Both the position numbers and the translations under genes were made by a program. Shown one piece after another: positions 37,220 to 51,632 of a stretch of 64,000 bases of DNA; the first letter of the stretch is position 1; each line of letters opens with the position of its first letter. The stretch spans positions 62,001 through 126,000 of the forward strand of contig NOWV01000048.1 of NCBI GenBank assembly GCA_003344405.1. Reading direction: 5' to 3'. The notes below the pieces were generated by a model, which made no database searches, had not been told where the DNA came from, and saw only the letters and a program-made list of their open reading frames with translations. This DNA comes from Trichoplax sp. H2 (Eukaryota > Placozoa > Uniplacotomia > Trichoplacea).

Positions 37220-40200
37220 TGAGTCAGATCAACTAACTATCAGATATGCTTGATTTTAATAGATTAAGGCATTAAAAACAAAAGTCATTACTTTTTCATC
37301 GTAAAGTTCCAGTATCTACCATTTTGTTATTTCAAGATTTAAGATTCCGAAAATATTAAAGTCTTTCGACCTCACTGTTTTACTGAAATACAGTTAAAGT
37401 GTGTAACAGGATACGCTCCAATTTTCTTTGATTGAAATCGAAATCAAAATGATTTCTTACGCTCATTCTATTGAATCGATATTATTTACTTTTCTTAGCA
37501 ATTGTTATTATCAGACTGAAAAGGAATATTTGCCCTGTCAGCTATATATCCTCTAATTGAAAATAGCGATATAAATTAATGGTTGTAATTAGACAGAAGA
37601 CTTTAATATATGTCATCTTGCTACTGTAACACTTGTTAATTTTAACTTGCGAACATTTTTTGCGGTCTGTAACGTAATACCCTCTTAATCTAGCAATTTT
37701 TGCGATTTTTTTAGATTAAAGCTTAGTGCTGTAACGCTAAGAGTGCAAGCAAATTAGGCAAATGAATGATCTACAGTATATTATAACCTATCAACTGATG
37801 CAAAATAGAGTTAATAATACAATGCACAAAATAAACCCATTTCACTAAAATCACTTCAAGTGTTTGCATATCCTTGAGTTGGCTATAATTTTCAAAACAG
37901 ACATTTTATCTATAATAATTTTCTATAGTCACTACTTAAATGCTATTCAAGTATAATGAAGCATTATACTCGAAAATCCTGCCAGTTTTTATTGCGTGAT
38001 CATCGGTATCATATTAAACAGTGATTGATACGATAGTAATAATAAGCGTTCTATTTATTGTCAATTACTGAAGCAGTGCAGTGCTTGCTAATAGGCACAA
38101 ATTGAAATCATAAGAACAATACAGAAATCAGAAAGAAGTTATAATTACTTCTGTTACTTTGCCTGATCTTTGTCCAAAGACAGAAGACAATATGATAAAT
38201 TTCTTACAAAAGTACTCTGATAAACATTGCGATGTGCTTCTATCTCTTATATATATAATCCGGCAATATTATATTTTATGATTTCATATACTGTACCTAC
38301 CGATTATACCGCAATAGTTAGTTTTATTGTTTTTTTTGTTTTGATGCAATCGCTGAAGCAATAACAGAACTAAAAATTTCACTATTTCTTAAATTCCTAC
38401 ATCGTGAAACTTGTTCTTATTAGCTGATAATGACATTAGTTCCAAGCGCTATTATGCTTTACTGAGGTTAATTATTAAGTAGACAATTTATACTATACAG
38501 TAGCATTTATTATTTTACATTTTGCTGCCTTTCATTAAGATCCAACTACTTACGTATATTAATTATATATTAGGGCTGATTTATGTCTTGATTATAAAAA
38601 GTATTTTATATTATCCGGCGGTAATTGGAAGTACAATATCAAATTCTTCTTCTAGTCTAGTTTTCAATACTATTCTGTAGTAAATATTCATCGATTGTGC
38701 GTTACTGTTAGTACATTAGGCAATGTAAATTACCGTTATTTTAATTGGTCTGGTATTCATAATTGAGTTTCGATGCCGATGTTTATGGCTTTATTATTGA
38801 TAATTAAAACGTTTAGATTTGAAATAAGACTCAGAAATATGGAAGCTTTAAGAAATTAAACAGGTAAGTAAGGACATTTTGTAAAGTCTTAACAAAGTAA
38901 AGAAGAGTAATAGTAACTTAGAAAATGCTAAAGCTTTGTAAATGATAAACTACTGTCACAGTCATCAAAATAGCTTAGATATGGAAGTGTAGTTTATGAT
39001 AGCATTTTGCTTTGAACTTTTTACGAGTATCAGCTACTACTTTAGGAATTGTTATTGTTAGTAATAACCTAAGTCATTACGGTATTATGATGATATAGTA
39101 ATATATTACAAGTATGTAATGAGAACATAGGAGCTTGACAGGGCTTACAGTCGGAGTAGATTTACGTATGAAATTGTCTATTACCTCGAATGTCAGTATT
39201 TGATAATTCAATCGTAAGAACATACTTGTTATTGAAATATGTTAATAGTATAGTAAATATGTTTATAACTACTGAAAGAGTATGTAAGAAGGACTGTGAT
39301 CAATAAAAAGTGATCCAGGTTAAGGCTAACTTGTGTGATAGCTTTATATGGTGTATTGTGTTGAGCGAGTTAGTACTTCGCAAGGATTCCAGCTACAATG
39401 CCGTAGGCTAGGGAAGTAGTTCTGGTGATTAAAGTAAAGTTTATTATAAGTACTGTATTGTTTTCTTGTGTCGTAAGAATAGTTATGGCAACTATTCTGC
39501 CAGTTCTACCCATATAGGAATGTTGCGTTTCTGATCAGGTTTATCAATCCAGTAATCGTATTGGCATACATCAAATTACTTACTTTACCAATGGTCTTAT
39601 CGATCTGTCACAATTTAAACTCTGCGACAAGAAAGTGTACAGTAAAAGTTTATAAGAAAAACTGACTTAAATGCCTTTTTGCTAAACGTTAAACACACAC
39701 TGTAAAGTACCGTAAAGATAGAACTTTTATTAGCATAGATATATCTACAACTTTCACCGCACAACGTAAGTCAAGTGTTCCCGTCATATAGGAACTGTCC
39801 AATCTGTAAATAACGATAGTATTATTATTATATCTTACTAGGAGAGATATCTCGAGCTGAGATGTTCCTTATATAGATTTTCTATCAGTAAATATTTTTA
39901 ATCTCTTACTCATACTTAATCTTAATTTAAGCATGTGTTTTGTTTAATTCAACTATTACTAGCTAGAACTTGAATCATATTACTACTATCTACACATAAT
40001 AGCAATCAGTATCCACGTTAAAGCATTACTTATCTTACCTAGCACTACAAATATGGATATTTTTCATATTAGCTACTACTGTACTATTATTGTAGAATAT
40101 CCTAACGGTAAGGTAACACCGTAACAAGATCATAAATATCACGGCTTACCTTGTGTGTGATTCTAAAAAGTCGCTGATTGAAGCAATTTAGACAATCTGC

Positions 40201-43200
40201 TACGCAATTGGGATCAATTTTAACTATGAACTAGCAATTGCTAGGTAATACTCAACAATAATGAAAAATTAAGGTTCCTGTATTGCGAAATTATGGTAGT
40301 CATTTTTTAATTTGAGCATTGTTACAAATCGAAATTTGTAACGAGGAAAATATACTGTAGAAACTAGGAGTCTACTGTTGGGTTTGGACCTCCGTGATAT
40401 TTACCTACAATATAACTCTAAATACTCACAATCTCCTATTGTCGAGAGGAATAGTAAAACTACACAAGCTAAACCCAAACTTTATTGAAAGATCCTTCAA
40501 TTTATACTAAATCTATACAAACATTACTTATCACTTTATACATAATATTATAAAACTATACACTTATCTATTAAAAGAATGCACAATGTCAAAGTTAAAT
40601 TAATATAAACATTTTCCTAGATAAGTTATCTTATGGAGACTATATTACGACAGCTATGCAAAAGTTACTCTGTAACAAGCATGTACTCGTACTTAGTAAA
40701 ATTTTATTCTATATTCATAGCCAATCATATTGTGAGAAATATCGTCTAATAACCGCACTTTGCATATTCACGAATAGCATAAGTGAGGCTGAATATTAGC
40801 TTAGTTTTTAGTAGGATCCTCAATTTAGACTAATTTTAATAAATTTTGGTATATTTTGTTTACTATCTATTGGAAGGTAGACCTGTGCGATCATAAATTC
40901 TTGCACGATAAATTTATGCAGAATTACGGTATATTTTTGCCAAACATTGATTCTCTGAATCGGAATGCCTTTGGCTTTTCATAAATACAGAACTTAAGAT
41001 TGAATGTAAACGAAGTAAAGCTTAAATTGTATCGACTACTAACCTTAAAGCCTGTAACTAAATCTTTATATTGCGGACCTCTCTTACTTCTTATTGTTCG
41101 TACTAGTGACCTCAATTTATAATCATATAACATTGTAATCATCGATATTTCAAAATTGCTTGATAATTATTCCTGGCGGCATTTTCTGATTTTAAAATTT
41201 TCGAAGAAACTAAATTCCTTTGTCATCGTAACCTTGCAGTGACTTGTAGCAGCGCTACATACGTTTATTGAAGAAATTGCTAGTAAATATTAGCTGTGAA
41301 ACTACCCATTCCCGGCTAAGGATATATGAATTAGTTAGGTACTTAATTTATAAGAAATCTCAAAGATCAAATTGTGCTTTTATTACAATTAACTTCGTGA
41401 TATATGCATGCTCTAGCGTGCTTTAATATATAGCTTGTAGTCATAAATATTTAAGTCTGGAGTTTATTAAACTAATTTTCTTAATTAATGATAAGTTTTT
41501 GAAAACATTATTTACTCTTGAAGCTGCTCGGAATGATACTGAAAGGTACTTAAGCACGTTATTTTATACAAAAATGACTTTAAACATTGAACTCAAAAAG
41601 GACTCATTCTTGCCTATAGTTACAGCTGGAACCTGTTCTTACGTCGCTGTAGGAAATTTAGAAAGGTAGTGTTTATGCATATTGCATAACATATCCAGAC
41701 TCTAGGCTTTGTAATTTTGTGATAGTACGAAATGTAATATTTGCTTGCCAAATAATTCAAGAATTGTTAATTTTGTAATGAAGACTATGAAAATGTGGCA
41801 ATCGTAGCGTCATCAGGGCTAGGAATTACAGTTATACCGAAAAATATACGCTTTCATAAACTTAAAATTTCTAAACTAAAATGTTACTAAAGTCGTAATA
41901 ATAACGAAATGTGACAAATTGCAAATAATACATCATCAAGATGATGTTACATATGTAAACGTGTGCAGTTATACCGTAGAATTATTTTTACTTCTATAAC
42001 CCGCTCTACCAACAATAAGGTTCATACGTAGGTACCTCATACCTCAATATACAACAAATTTAAATTCAAATCTGGAGTTGAACGGTAACGTATTTTCGTC
42101 TTGGCTATTTACCGTATTAGCAATATTGTGTGTCTACTACATATTAAGGCAAATGGAATTAGCGAAGTAAAGCGATTTCATTCAATATAATTCAAGAAAC
42201 AAAACTAAATATGAAGGCCTTAAATATTTAACAATACTAATTCCAAATTCAGCGAAAATATTTTAAAAAAGGGATTGAAAAAGGAAAATATATTTATGTT
42301 GCATAGAAAATCATCTGCTGTTGTGCATTGAAAACATTTTATTAGCCGACAAAACCTGAATGATGATTTTATTTATTTATACGAAATATAAATAAAAATA
42401 TCTTGTTATTTTTCTCTATTAGGTTGACATTGTATATAAATAATTCAGTATATAGAGTCATAGATTTTCACAAGTCTTTTCAGAAATTTAAAGATAAGCA
42501 ATGCAAATTATTTTTGATACCTTAGACTGCATTTTAAATCATTTAACCGAGATATTGCATATGCTAAACTTCATTTTGTGTCCTATACGACAGTAGTGAT
42601 ATAAAATTTGTTGTATCAAAAGTCATAATGGATACTCCGACATTTATTGTTCAGGATAATTCATTTGTATACGACGTTGTCCCTTAAGAATTTTGGCTTA
42701 TTCATATAGTATCATTTTTATCGGAATGATTACTTAATCAACTTTAATCTACAATGCATCATGAACTAAGCTTTCAAGGACTGCAATAACGAATAGACCA
42801 AAGTGCATGACATGACGAAAATAATCACGCATCTCAGGTCTATGATATCTACTCATGTAAATAATAAACGTCGATACACTGGTAAATTTATAAGTATCCG
42901 AACACTATCTTGAAAAAGCCTATCGAATACTGTAATCGAAAACATGACTGAACATGCCAATTTACATTGAGAATTTAAACTTACATCGGCGAAATTTGCT
43001 TATCTTATTAATTATCTGTAAGGAGATAACTTTTAGCTAACAGATATACCTGCTATAATTATTAGAGTAATAACTAATTAATTACCAGTACTGGATCAAA
43101 GTCCATCCTCCCAATATCACTATGAAACTCTTAGAAACTACATTATGCACACTGATACAGCAAAACATTTCTCTATTATTATGACCAGAGTTGATAATAA

Positions 43201-45353
43201 TTAATAACTGTCTCATTTTGCTGCAGTATTCAATTATCAAGGAAACATCATTCAGTATCAGCTAGCGACATCACTGTCATACATAAGTAGATACTATTAA
43301 TTTTTAAAGACTAGGTATTAGATGCCATGATCACAATCTAATTCTAGCACAATTACGAGATACGTGAGAATGAATCTTTTTTTACAATATCTTTCTGTCT
43401 GAATCAGAGTTCCTTTGTATATTTAGTTCTACGTAGATACGAAATAAATGTAGCGAATACCAACACAATAAACGATGCTAGGCCTACTATATAAATAAGT
43501 ACAGTAATAAAATCATACAAATACTTATACTACTCGAATGTGCACATATACGAAATATTTCGTTAATGTAGAATTGAAAAAATTTACTGCATATTATTGT
43601 AAATGAACAAATATATACTGGTCTCCTTAATACAGAAGTTCAAAGAATAATTTATTAGTCTATCATGATATTTTGAAGCATTTTGCCACCGTTAGATTAA
43701 AATATTTAGTTGGTAATCAGTTTTAGTAAGGTAAAAATTGAACATATATATAGGTTAAAATCATTTCTAGCAGTATATGCAGCGGACTTTGGTTAATAAT
43801 TTATTTACATTCTAAGCACCGTTGTTACTTTGGATGAATAGTATAAAGACATCAATTTATCTATAAAATGTGATTTCTGAGCTAATCTTTTCTGATTTCG
43901 AAAATTAAAGAAAAAAAGATGCTTTATAATATAATTTATAATATTATCCAGCTTGATAAAACAATTACGGAAAATGGTAAAGTTTTTAAATTGCAAAATG
44001 TATCAGTATGCTTATTGCGAATTCAAATCAGTCAGCTAAAATATATTAATACTGAAAGTAATTAGGAAAATTCGAAAGCATAAATAAATTGTAATAGTGA
44101 TTAAATCTTGATGCTATTTGTGGGGAGATCAAGCTATAGTTGACAAAATCGATGATCTTAGGACAAAGGCAGTTTGAAACCAATCGCCTTACCTAGAGGC
44201 TATAGCAGCAATCAACGTTATTAATTATTTGATGTAAGGAATACCTAAAACATACAGCGACAAATGTATATATAATTTCGACAGTAGGATTGGTGCTTAT
44301 TGTAGAATTAATAATGTTGGAAATTGAACAGTGTATAGGTCTTAATCATTTTTGATGTATCTTTGGATTTTGAGTCAGTTGTGTTTACAGTATAGATATC
44401 ATTTAGTAAAAGCCATCTAATCTTAAATGATGCATTGAAGAGAAATCATTTAATTTATCGTTTTAATATAAGTAAATTTTAAAATTTCACAGTTTGGTAC
44501 GTAATTTTCATCTGATATGGAAGAATGAGTATTTTTAAATTCGATATCGATCAGTTTGAAACTTACACTAGCTATCTCGTACATCGAATATCTAGTTTCT
44601 ATCATTATTGCTCAATATTGCGTTAGTTTGCAAGAAAATATTATTCGATATAAATTACTTCTTGCAATTAGATATATTTTGCAATTAATCGTATTCTTAA
44701 AACACAATTGAACATCAGATAGAAGCTATAAAGCAGTTCCTACATAGAATAGCTCCTATTAGGTAGAATTAATTGTAAGTAGTTTGGTTAATACGATCAT
44801 AAATATAACCTTGGTCACTCAAGCATAAGTTAATGCTATAGCATTAAAGTGCCCAGATATGTATATCGTACATAAACATACATGCCAGTAATTTAGAATA
44901 TATTACAGCTTTAAACTGTGATAGCTTCAAGATTGTGTTATAGGACTCCATTTATATTATACAAGCAAATTAATTCGTATAAGCAATATGAGTCAATAGA
45001 GCACAAACTGCTTATATCTTTGTTGTATAAGGGGACACAGTTAATTATATAAATTAAATTGTATTTTAAATGAAAGTAGTATATTGAACTTTCATATTAA
45101 TCGTCATAAATCATTTGTCTTATTTGAATCTGGATTGTTAAATACTGCTTGCGATTTGGTATTTGTATGAAATAAATAAATTAAAATGTAGTTTAATCGC
45201 TATTTTAAGATCATATTCGTACTGGATTAGGAATGAAGAAAAAACGCATGTACATTGGTAGCTATTTTCTTTTTTTCAGTTATTTTGAACTGATACAAAC
45301 AATAGCTCATTAATTTAAGAAACCGAAGGTGATATTTAGACTGAGCTTGATGA
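37220..45353. other. AT-rich spacer between convergent receptors
   Basis: The flanking genes point toward each other, so both 3' UTRs lie at the edges. AATAAA-type hexamers occur (for example near 37828) but cannot be assigned. The open frames at 40924-41142 and 43805-43996 (both minus) have no recognisable motif. A short perfect palindrome ACATCATC/GATGATGT lies near 41930-41947. Confidence 0.5.
40320..40470. repeat. Diverged dispersed repeat, partner near 8.9 kb
   Basis: See 8895-9065: the same ordered words with patchy identity. Confidence 0.45.
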
Positions 45354-46496
45354 TTAAAAACGAGTTGACTTGAAATAGAATTGTTCGGGATAAGTATGAT
45401 CTTTTTGAAATAATTTTGTATCTACATTGTATCCAAGTTTACAATTTCGAATTTTGTTATTATTCAGCGTTTTTGGAATCGTTGGAAAACTACCAGAGTT
45501 TGGATATTGATTATTACTTGAATATTTCGTCTCACAGCATAGTTGATTTTTTATTGTTTGGACTGTATGCTGGCGTAGTACTTGATTAAAGTAGCCATAG
45601 AGGAAAGCATTAATAGCAGGATTACTGAATGCAATGTAACGCAAGATCTTGATAACTTTCATAATTTCCTCTAATGTCCAGTTAGGAGGTACTTTATAGC
45701 GTACAACAAGAAATATCGTAACAAATGGTGTCCAACATGCGATATAAATTCCAACCAGAATAGATAGTGTCTTTGCAGCTCGAACATTTTGTATCCATTG
45801 CTTGCATTGATCATAGGTGGTTAATAGTTTGGCATGATGATGAGCGAGACAATAAATTCTACCGTAAAATAAAATCATTCCTCCACATGGAACGAAATAA
45901 AGTACAATAAAATAAACCAAGTAATATATGCTTTCATATTGCATTTTGTTAGGATCTACAGTTATACAGTAATCGCGATTTATAGGCCGCCAAATAAAGT
46001 ATGGTAGAAATGAAAACAGTATACTAAGTATCCATATCACTACCAGATAAAGAACTACGCGTGTTTTATTAACGATACGGTTGTATAGAAATGGATGAGA
46101 AATATAAATATATTGATCTAGACTAATAAGAAATAAATGCAGATTGGAATTGATAATAAATGCCAAACCTAAGGTTACACAAATTTGGCAAAAGATAACG
46201 TCAACGCTACTGGGAGATAATACAAAACGGGGAAATATGTAAAAGGCTGCAAGTAAGATTGCATTAAAGGACATACTGCCAATGATAATATTAGGGTTAG
46301 TTCTACATTTACGATACCAATAAATGAGAAATATGAGAAATAAATTGGATAGAATCATAACCACGCAAATAAAACCCCAAACATATTGGTCTTCTATTAC
46401 TTTACCAAGCTCCGAAAATCCGTCATTATTATTATTATTGCTATTGCCATTGCTATGAGAAGAGGTATTGTTAGCATTTAATGCAGGAGTAGACAT
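45354..46496 (-). CDS. Rhodopsin-class 7TM receptor, divergent orphan
   Basis: The product is 380 residues in one exon on the minus strand. The N-terminus is about 37 residues, Asn/Ser-rich, with a poly-Asn run (20-24) encoded by an ATT/GTT-type repeat. Seven hydrophobic segments are present. Marks: Cys103 at the top of TM3 and Cys177 in loop 2; DQY (127-129) for DRY, with the usual 25-residue spacing from Cys103; CWTP (254-257) in TM6; NPAINAFLY (292-300), where the NPxxY Tyr is replaced by Asn296; CC (320-321) after helix 8, a likely palmitoylation site. TM2 has Asn78 where class A receptors usually carry Asp, and position 3.32 is Gly110, so the amine-binding Asp is absent despite an amine-receptor look. 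It lacks the ERW/CWLPNE/SPxIY set of the other three and belongs to a different subfamily. The ligand is unknown. Confidence 0.92.
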   Translation of the reverse strand: MSTPALNANNTSSHSNGNSNNNNNDGFSELGKVIEDQYVWGFICVVMILSNLFLIFLIYWYRKCRTNPNIIIGSMSFNAILLAAFYIFPRFVLSPSSVDVIFCQICVTLGLAFIINSNLHLFLISLDQYIYISHPFLYNRIVNKTRVVLYLVVIWILSILFSFLPYFIWRPINRDYCITVDPNKMQYESIYYLVYFIVLYFVPCGGMILFYGRIYCLAHHHAKLLTTYDQCKQWIQNVRAAKTLSILVGIYIACWTPFVTIFLVVRYKVPPNWTLEEIMKVIKILRYIAFSNPAINAFLYGYFNQVLRQHTVQTIKNQLCCETKYSSNNQYPNSGSFPTIPKTLNNNKIRNCKLGYNVDTKLFQKDHTYPEQFYFKSTRF

Positions 46497-46740
46497 TTTT
46501 ATAAGTTAATAAACGTATTGCGATATTATCTCAGCGGTAATAGTCTTATAAATTTATCTGAATTTTTTTCTATTTTAAATTAGTCTGTATATTACTAACT
46601 TCGGTACCAATTGATTATATTTATAGCAACAACGTATAACACTAGTAATGATATACTGGTAGGAAAAATCTTACAAATCACTCGGTACAGAACGATGAAA
46701 TGACGCCTTCGATATCGTTACCACAACTAGAAAGTAGATT

Positions 46741-46844
46741 GCAGTTTTAGAATATTGTGAAAGTTAATTCGATCTTTATAACGAGGTATGTTCGCAGTCT
46801 TCGATTATTACGAAAGTTAATTCGACTTTTATAATGAGGTATCC
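46741..46844. repeat. Tandem duplication, period 52 bp
   Basis: AAAGTTAATTCGA, CTTTTATAA/CTTTATAA and GAGGTAT recur at a 52-base offset. Confidence 0.75.
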
Positions 46845-49184
46845 AGGACGAAATTGAACTGAAGCCTTTTCTTTTTCACAAGTTTTTTAAATTTAGACTA
46901 ATAATAGGATTTTATAGATTAATTCAAAAGTGGCAAATTGCTATCTTCATCTTTCTTTATCATCAATGAACCGTAAACAGAATGAAGGCGGCAAATTTTC
47001 AGCTACCATACATATCGATACATGTTTACGTATATTCACTTGTATATTCTTCTTTCTATTATCTTGGCACGAAGTTTTTTGTAATTATAACGTATGATCA
47101 AAATTGTAGTATAAACTACAAATATACAATGATTATAGACAATTTCTGATTTAAGAATACTGAAGATCCGCAAGTTTTAGACACAATATACTATCTTCTA
47201 TTTAACACAGGGTAATTAGTCTAAGAGAAAAGAGAACAAGAACAAATTACGATTCAATGCTTTAAATTTGATTATTCTTTTTTGTCAGTTGTCTTATAAA
47301 GGTACAAGTACATTGAATAGATGAAACGCCACATCATATTTCTTTACATTTTCGATTCATTAGAGAGAGAAATAATACTTTTAATTACCACTATATTTCT
47401 GTGTGAAGTTTTTGACATAACGAAATGAGATAATTTTACAATATTTTAAAGTTTTCAACTTCTTCACCTCCAAAGATATTATGATCACTTTTTATGTAAA
47501 TTTTGACATCTTACCTTTAAAATGGCATCAAAAATAGATAGAAGGAAGAAAGCTAGACTATCTTTTATTTCTTCTATCTCTTGTCATTCCTTTCTCTTTT
47601 TTGGTAAATAGAAAAGTCTTTGCGATAAGTTAGGCCTTAAATAAAATGTAAGGTAATAAATTGATATTGAGATGAATCATATACGTATACTCTGTCGCAT
47701 TAGAAAATAAGAAAAGAACTTGATAATTAATTTTTATCAAATCATACCGATGTATTTCATTAATTTAGCATAGCACTAGAATAATAAAATAACGTGAAGC
47801 ATATATTCACATTTAGTGTTATGTAATAAGATTAAAAATTCGTAACGATTAGGACAATGGAATTGAAAAACGAAAATAAGCTTGGCAAGCACTTTACCTT
47901 GATATTACAATAAAGCCCATGGGAACGGTAGAATAAGTAAACTTTTTATGTACAGACAGCAACCATTTAAATTGTAATCACTATTGACTCTGGCTATCAT
48001 TGGTTGGGCGTATTTTTTTCTGTTCTGTCTACATAATTCACAATGCAACCTTATTTTTTGTTAAACAAAAGTCGATTCTTTCATCAATAATGCCAGGAAT
48101 CAATCAAAAAGTAGTGTAGAAAAATACATTAGCCAATAAAGTTGTTATAATAGCTAATATCATTTTAATGATCATTATAATACTTGAGCATCAAAGGTCT
48201 ATTCAATGTGATAAATATACGTTCTAAAATGATGTTATGATCAATGTCATTGGTAACATTGACCTTTGACGATAAAAATGAAATTAAATATATTCCATAG
48301 GCATAACAGCGTTCTAAATTGTTTATAATTAATCGATAATAACCCCTTCCTTATCGTTTTCACTAGCATAGCAACTTACAATATATTTGGTATTCAGTTA
48401 GGGTAACTGGTAACAAAATTTTCAATTATTAGAGGTCATTAATACTTCTAACCGTTCTATACATATTAACATCTTTGCCTTAATAAATGATTAAGTAAAT
48501 TATTTCATTTATTACAAGGAAGTAATTTCTCGTCAAGGCCTATAAGATGTTATGAATAATCTTTTTTTCCACATGAATATCCTAGTATTATAATTAATTC
48601 ATAATCTTATAAATAGGTGTAGGTAAGCCTAATTAAAATTAAAACTTTCTTCCTTGTTGTCTAGAATTGTCAACGTTCTGCATAAAGGAAAAACAAAAGA
48701 CTTTGAAATAATTTTTTCATCAAATAATTTTAGGTAAACGTATCAATATAGAATTAGGCAATAGTATAGTATCCTAAAATATTTATGCAATCCATATTAA
48801 CTCTTTCAGAATTAGTTTAAGCTTTCAGTATTCACTTTACTGAAAGTCATTATTATTATCTAAGTATACTGCTTGAAGGTTAATCTTTGTAGTTGGTCAC
48901 TAGGACAAATGTCGTATTTTTCGATTGTTAGTAATTCGAATTTTTTATTTTTGTCCTTAAAAATCGGTTTTAGTAAATTTTAAACGTCTATTTACTAGAT
49001 TAAGCGTACGAATATTGAGTGAGGGACTCAAAGTCCATAATCAATTGATTACTTCTATGCAGCCATTATTGCTCTATACAAGCACGTCTAGAAGTCATTT
49101 TAGAAAGGTTTTTCTATAGCTTTAGTAATTGCACTGAATTCTTCAAAATTTATGTAATACTAGCGATTTTCGATTATGTTATAA

Positions 49185-49465
49185 GTCCAAATCAATATAA
49201 TTATTATGCTCGTATATTTAATTTCTGATTGATCCTGAGTTTTAAAAAACTTTAAACATATTTTTAAGCTTTAGAAATTAAATTGAGTCCTCAAATCCCA
49301 CACTAAGGTAAACTGTCTCTTGCAAGTGCAAATCAATATGATTATTTTTTATACACAATTTCAGGCTTGATCTTGAGTTTATCACTTTAGATACATCATC
49401 TTTAAACAGTAGAAATTAAATGAAGCCCTCAGATTTTGTACCATAGTAAATTGTATCTAGTAGAA
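49185..49465. repeat. Tandem duplication, period about 142 bp
   Basis: Both units run AAATCAATAT, ATTATT, TTGATC-TGAGTTT, TTTAAAC, TAGAAATTAAAT, CCTCA and a TAAA-TGT word. Starts are near 49185 and 49327. Confidence 0.75.
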
Positions 49466-50374
49466 AAATAGTATCAAAGTCAACATTCATAAGTTGTCTT
49501 ACATTGTTACCAGATGGATCAGAAACGTATACCTTCGACTGATTTCCTTATGATGATACTGTAGATTGAATTGTAAACTTTATTACTCTATCATCTTGCA
49601 GTTGCATATTTAGTAACTTATATTTAGATGTAAATATTTAGTTGTAAATCAACATTTTTTCACTCTATTCGTACCAATTTACCATTGATCATCATCAACT
49701 GATTACTGACACACAGTAATTACTTTTATCTTTCTGTAGTCATCTCTTTGATTGGCAATAAACTAAAATTATACACTACACGTTGGAAGTCAGATATAAC
49801 GAAAATAATTTAGTTTTAAATCCCCTTTTAAGACCTAATAGCCATAATATTACTTTGAGAAATTCTTTATTCATCACCGTTTTTATATAAAGCACTTTGT
49901 CTGTGTAATATTGAATCGTTTTCAATAATTATGCTTGATAAGTTAATATTATAACTTACACAAGTTGTGTTGTCTTGTATATATACAATTTTAAAAGCAT
50001 CAATGCTATATTCCAGGATAATTTCAAGGTTTCTTATTAAGTCTACTACCTAGATCTAAAGTAGCTTCGAGATTTTTAGTAATTATATTATCAAATGCTC
50101 TTAATATTAAACATGTTAATCTAATTTTATTAAAGTAATTATAATGCAGACTCTCTATAGTGTACACCTAGTACTAAAAATTTGTACATAAGCGGTTAAA
50201 TAAAAAAGATTCATAACCAGAACAAATTATGACGTAGAAAAATTCTTCGAAACCTATAGTAGACGGAATTTTAAAAGGGTTTAATAGCAATTTCAAAATA
50301 AGAGACTAACACAACCATAAGAAGCAGATCATGCTTTGATAATTAAGCATTATAAGTAATCAATAAAATATAAA

Positions 50375-51632
50375 ATTAGTAATAACAATGGGTAATGTTA
50401 GTAACCAACTGAATCCAATAGATCTATCATTACGACTAGATCATGTACGAGTGCAAATATTGCATTTCGAAAGAGAATTCTACTTTACTTGAATCAGTTT
50501 AAATTACTATGATAAAATCTAATCACGAAAATTCCAAAGTTGTAGACTAAAATTTCCAGCTTATATTCATTTGGTAGCAGTCGCAGCCACAATTAGCACA
50601 GCAACATTCTACCTTAATTTACACATAGTCAAATTATTATTAGTGACAAACATTTTACAGCGGATCATCATTAATCCGATATGGAAATAACTACAGTATT
50701 TCCGTAGACATTATTCTTAGCAGTCAAAGTACGGTAAGCTAAGCATATCCTACTATATGAATTACACTTCCATTTTTACCGCTAACCTTAATAGCAACTC
50801 AGCGCCTTACTATATATAGTCATCTGTACTATAGCATAGAATCTATCATTACAGTCCATAGTAGCGAGCTACCAAATACGTCTTAAGATAAATATAGAAA
50901 GTTACGCTTCCGTACATCTTACTAACATGGCTAAAAGTCNNNNNNNNNNNNNNNNNNNNATTAGTAATAACAATGGGTAATGTTAGTAACCAACTGAATC
51001 CAATAGATCTATCATTACGACTAGATCATGTACGAGTGCAAATATTGCATTTCGAAAGAGAATTTTACTTTACTTGAATCAGTTTAAATTACTATGGTAA
51101 AATCTAATCACGAAAATTCCAAAGTTGTAGAAAATTAGAACTTTATTAGATCTAATACAAAGTACAAAGACTAGCTACACGTAGCTCTAGTCTAGCCAAA
51201 TATAACTATTGAAGGACTTCTAGAAAGAACGAACTAAATAGTCTAAAATTGCCAGCTTATATTCATTTGGTAGCAGTCACAGCCACAATTAGCACAGCAA
51301 CATTCTACCTTAATTTACACATAGTCAAATTATTAGTGACAAACATTTTACAGCGGATCATCATTAATCCGATATGGAAATAACTACAGTATTTCCGTAG
51401 ACATTATTCTTAGCAGTCAAAGTACGGTAAGCTAAGCATATCCTACTATATGAATTACACTTCCATTTTTACCGCTAACCTTAATAGCAACTCAGCGCCT
51501 TACTATATATAGTCATCTGTACTATAGCATAGAATCTATCATTACAGTCCATAGTAGCGAGCTACCAAATACGTCTTAAGATAAATATAGAAAGTTACGC
51601 TTCCGTACATCTTACTAACATGGCTAAAAGTC
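50375..51632 (+). repeat. Two near-identical copies of the dispersed element around a gap
   Basis: Copy 2 is 50375-50939 and copy 3 is 50960-51632. They are almost identical except that copy 3 carries an extra segment of about 110 bases (near 51131-51245) and lacks 3 bases of an ATT repeat. Both match the 17.1-kb element, which has the long form. The near-identity beside an N run suggests two alleles (short and long) laid end to end. Confidence 0.85.
50940..50959. other. Scaffold gap (20 N)
   Basis: A run of exactly 20 N between two copies of the same sequence. Confidence 0.99.

Noticed and set aside
47522-47611. Short plus-strand ATG ORF starting MASKIDRRKK
   Set aside because: Only 29 codons, with no signal peptide or domain, and a competing minus-strand open frame.
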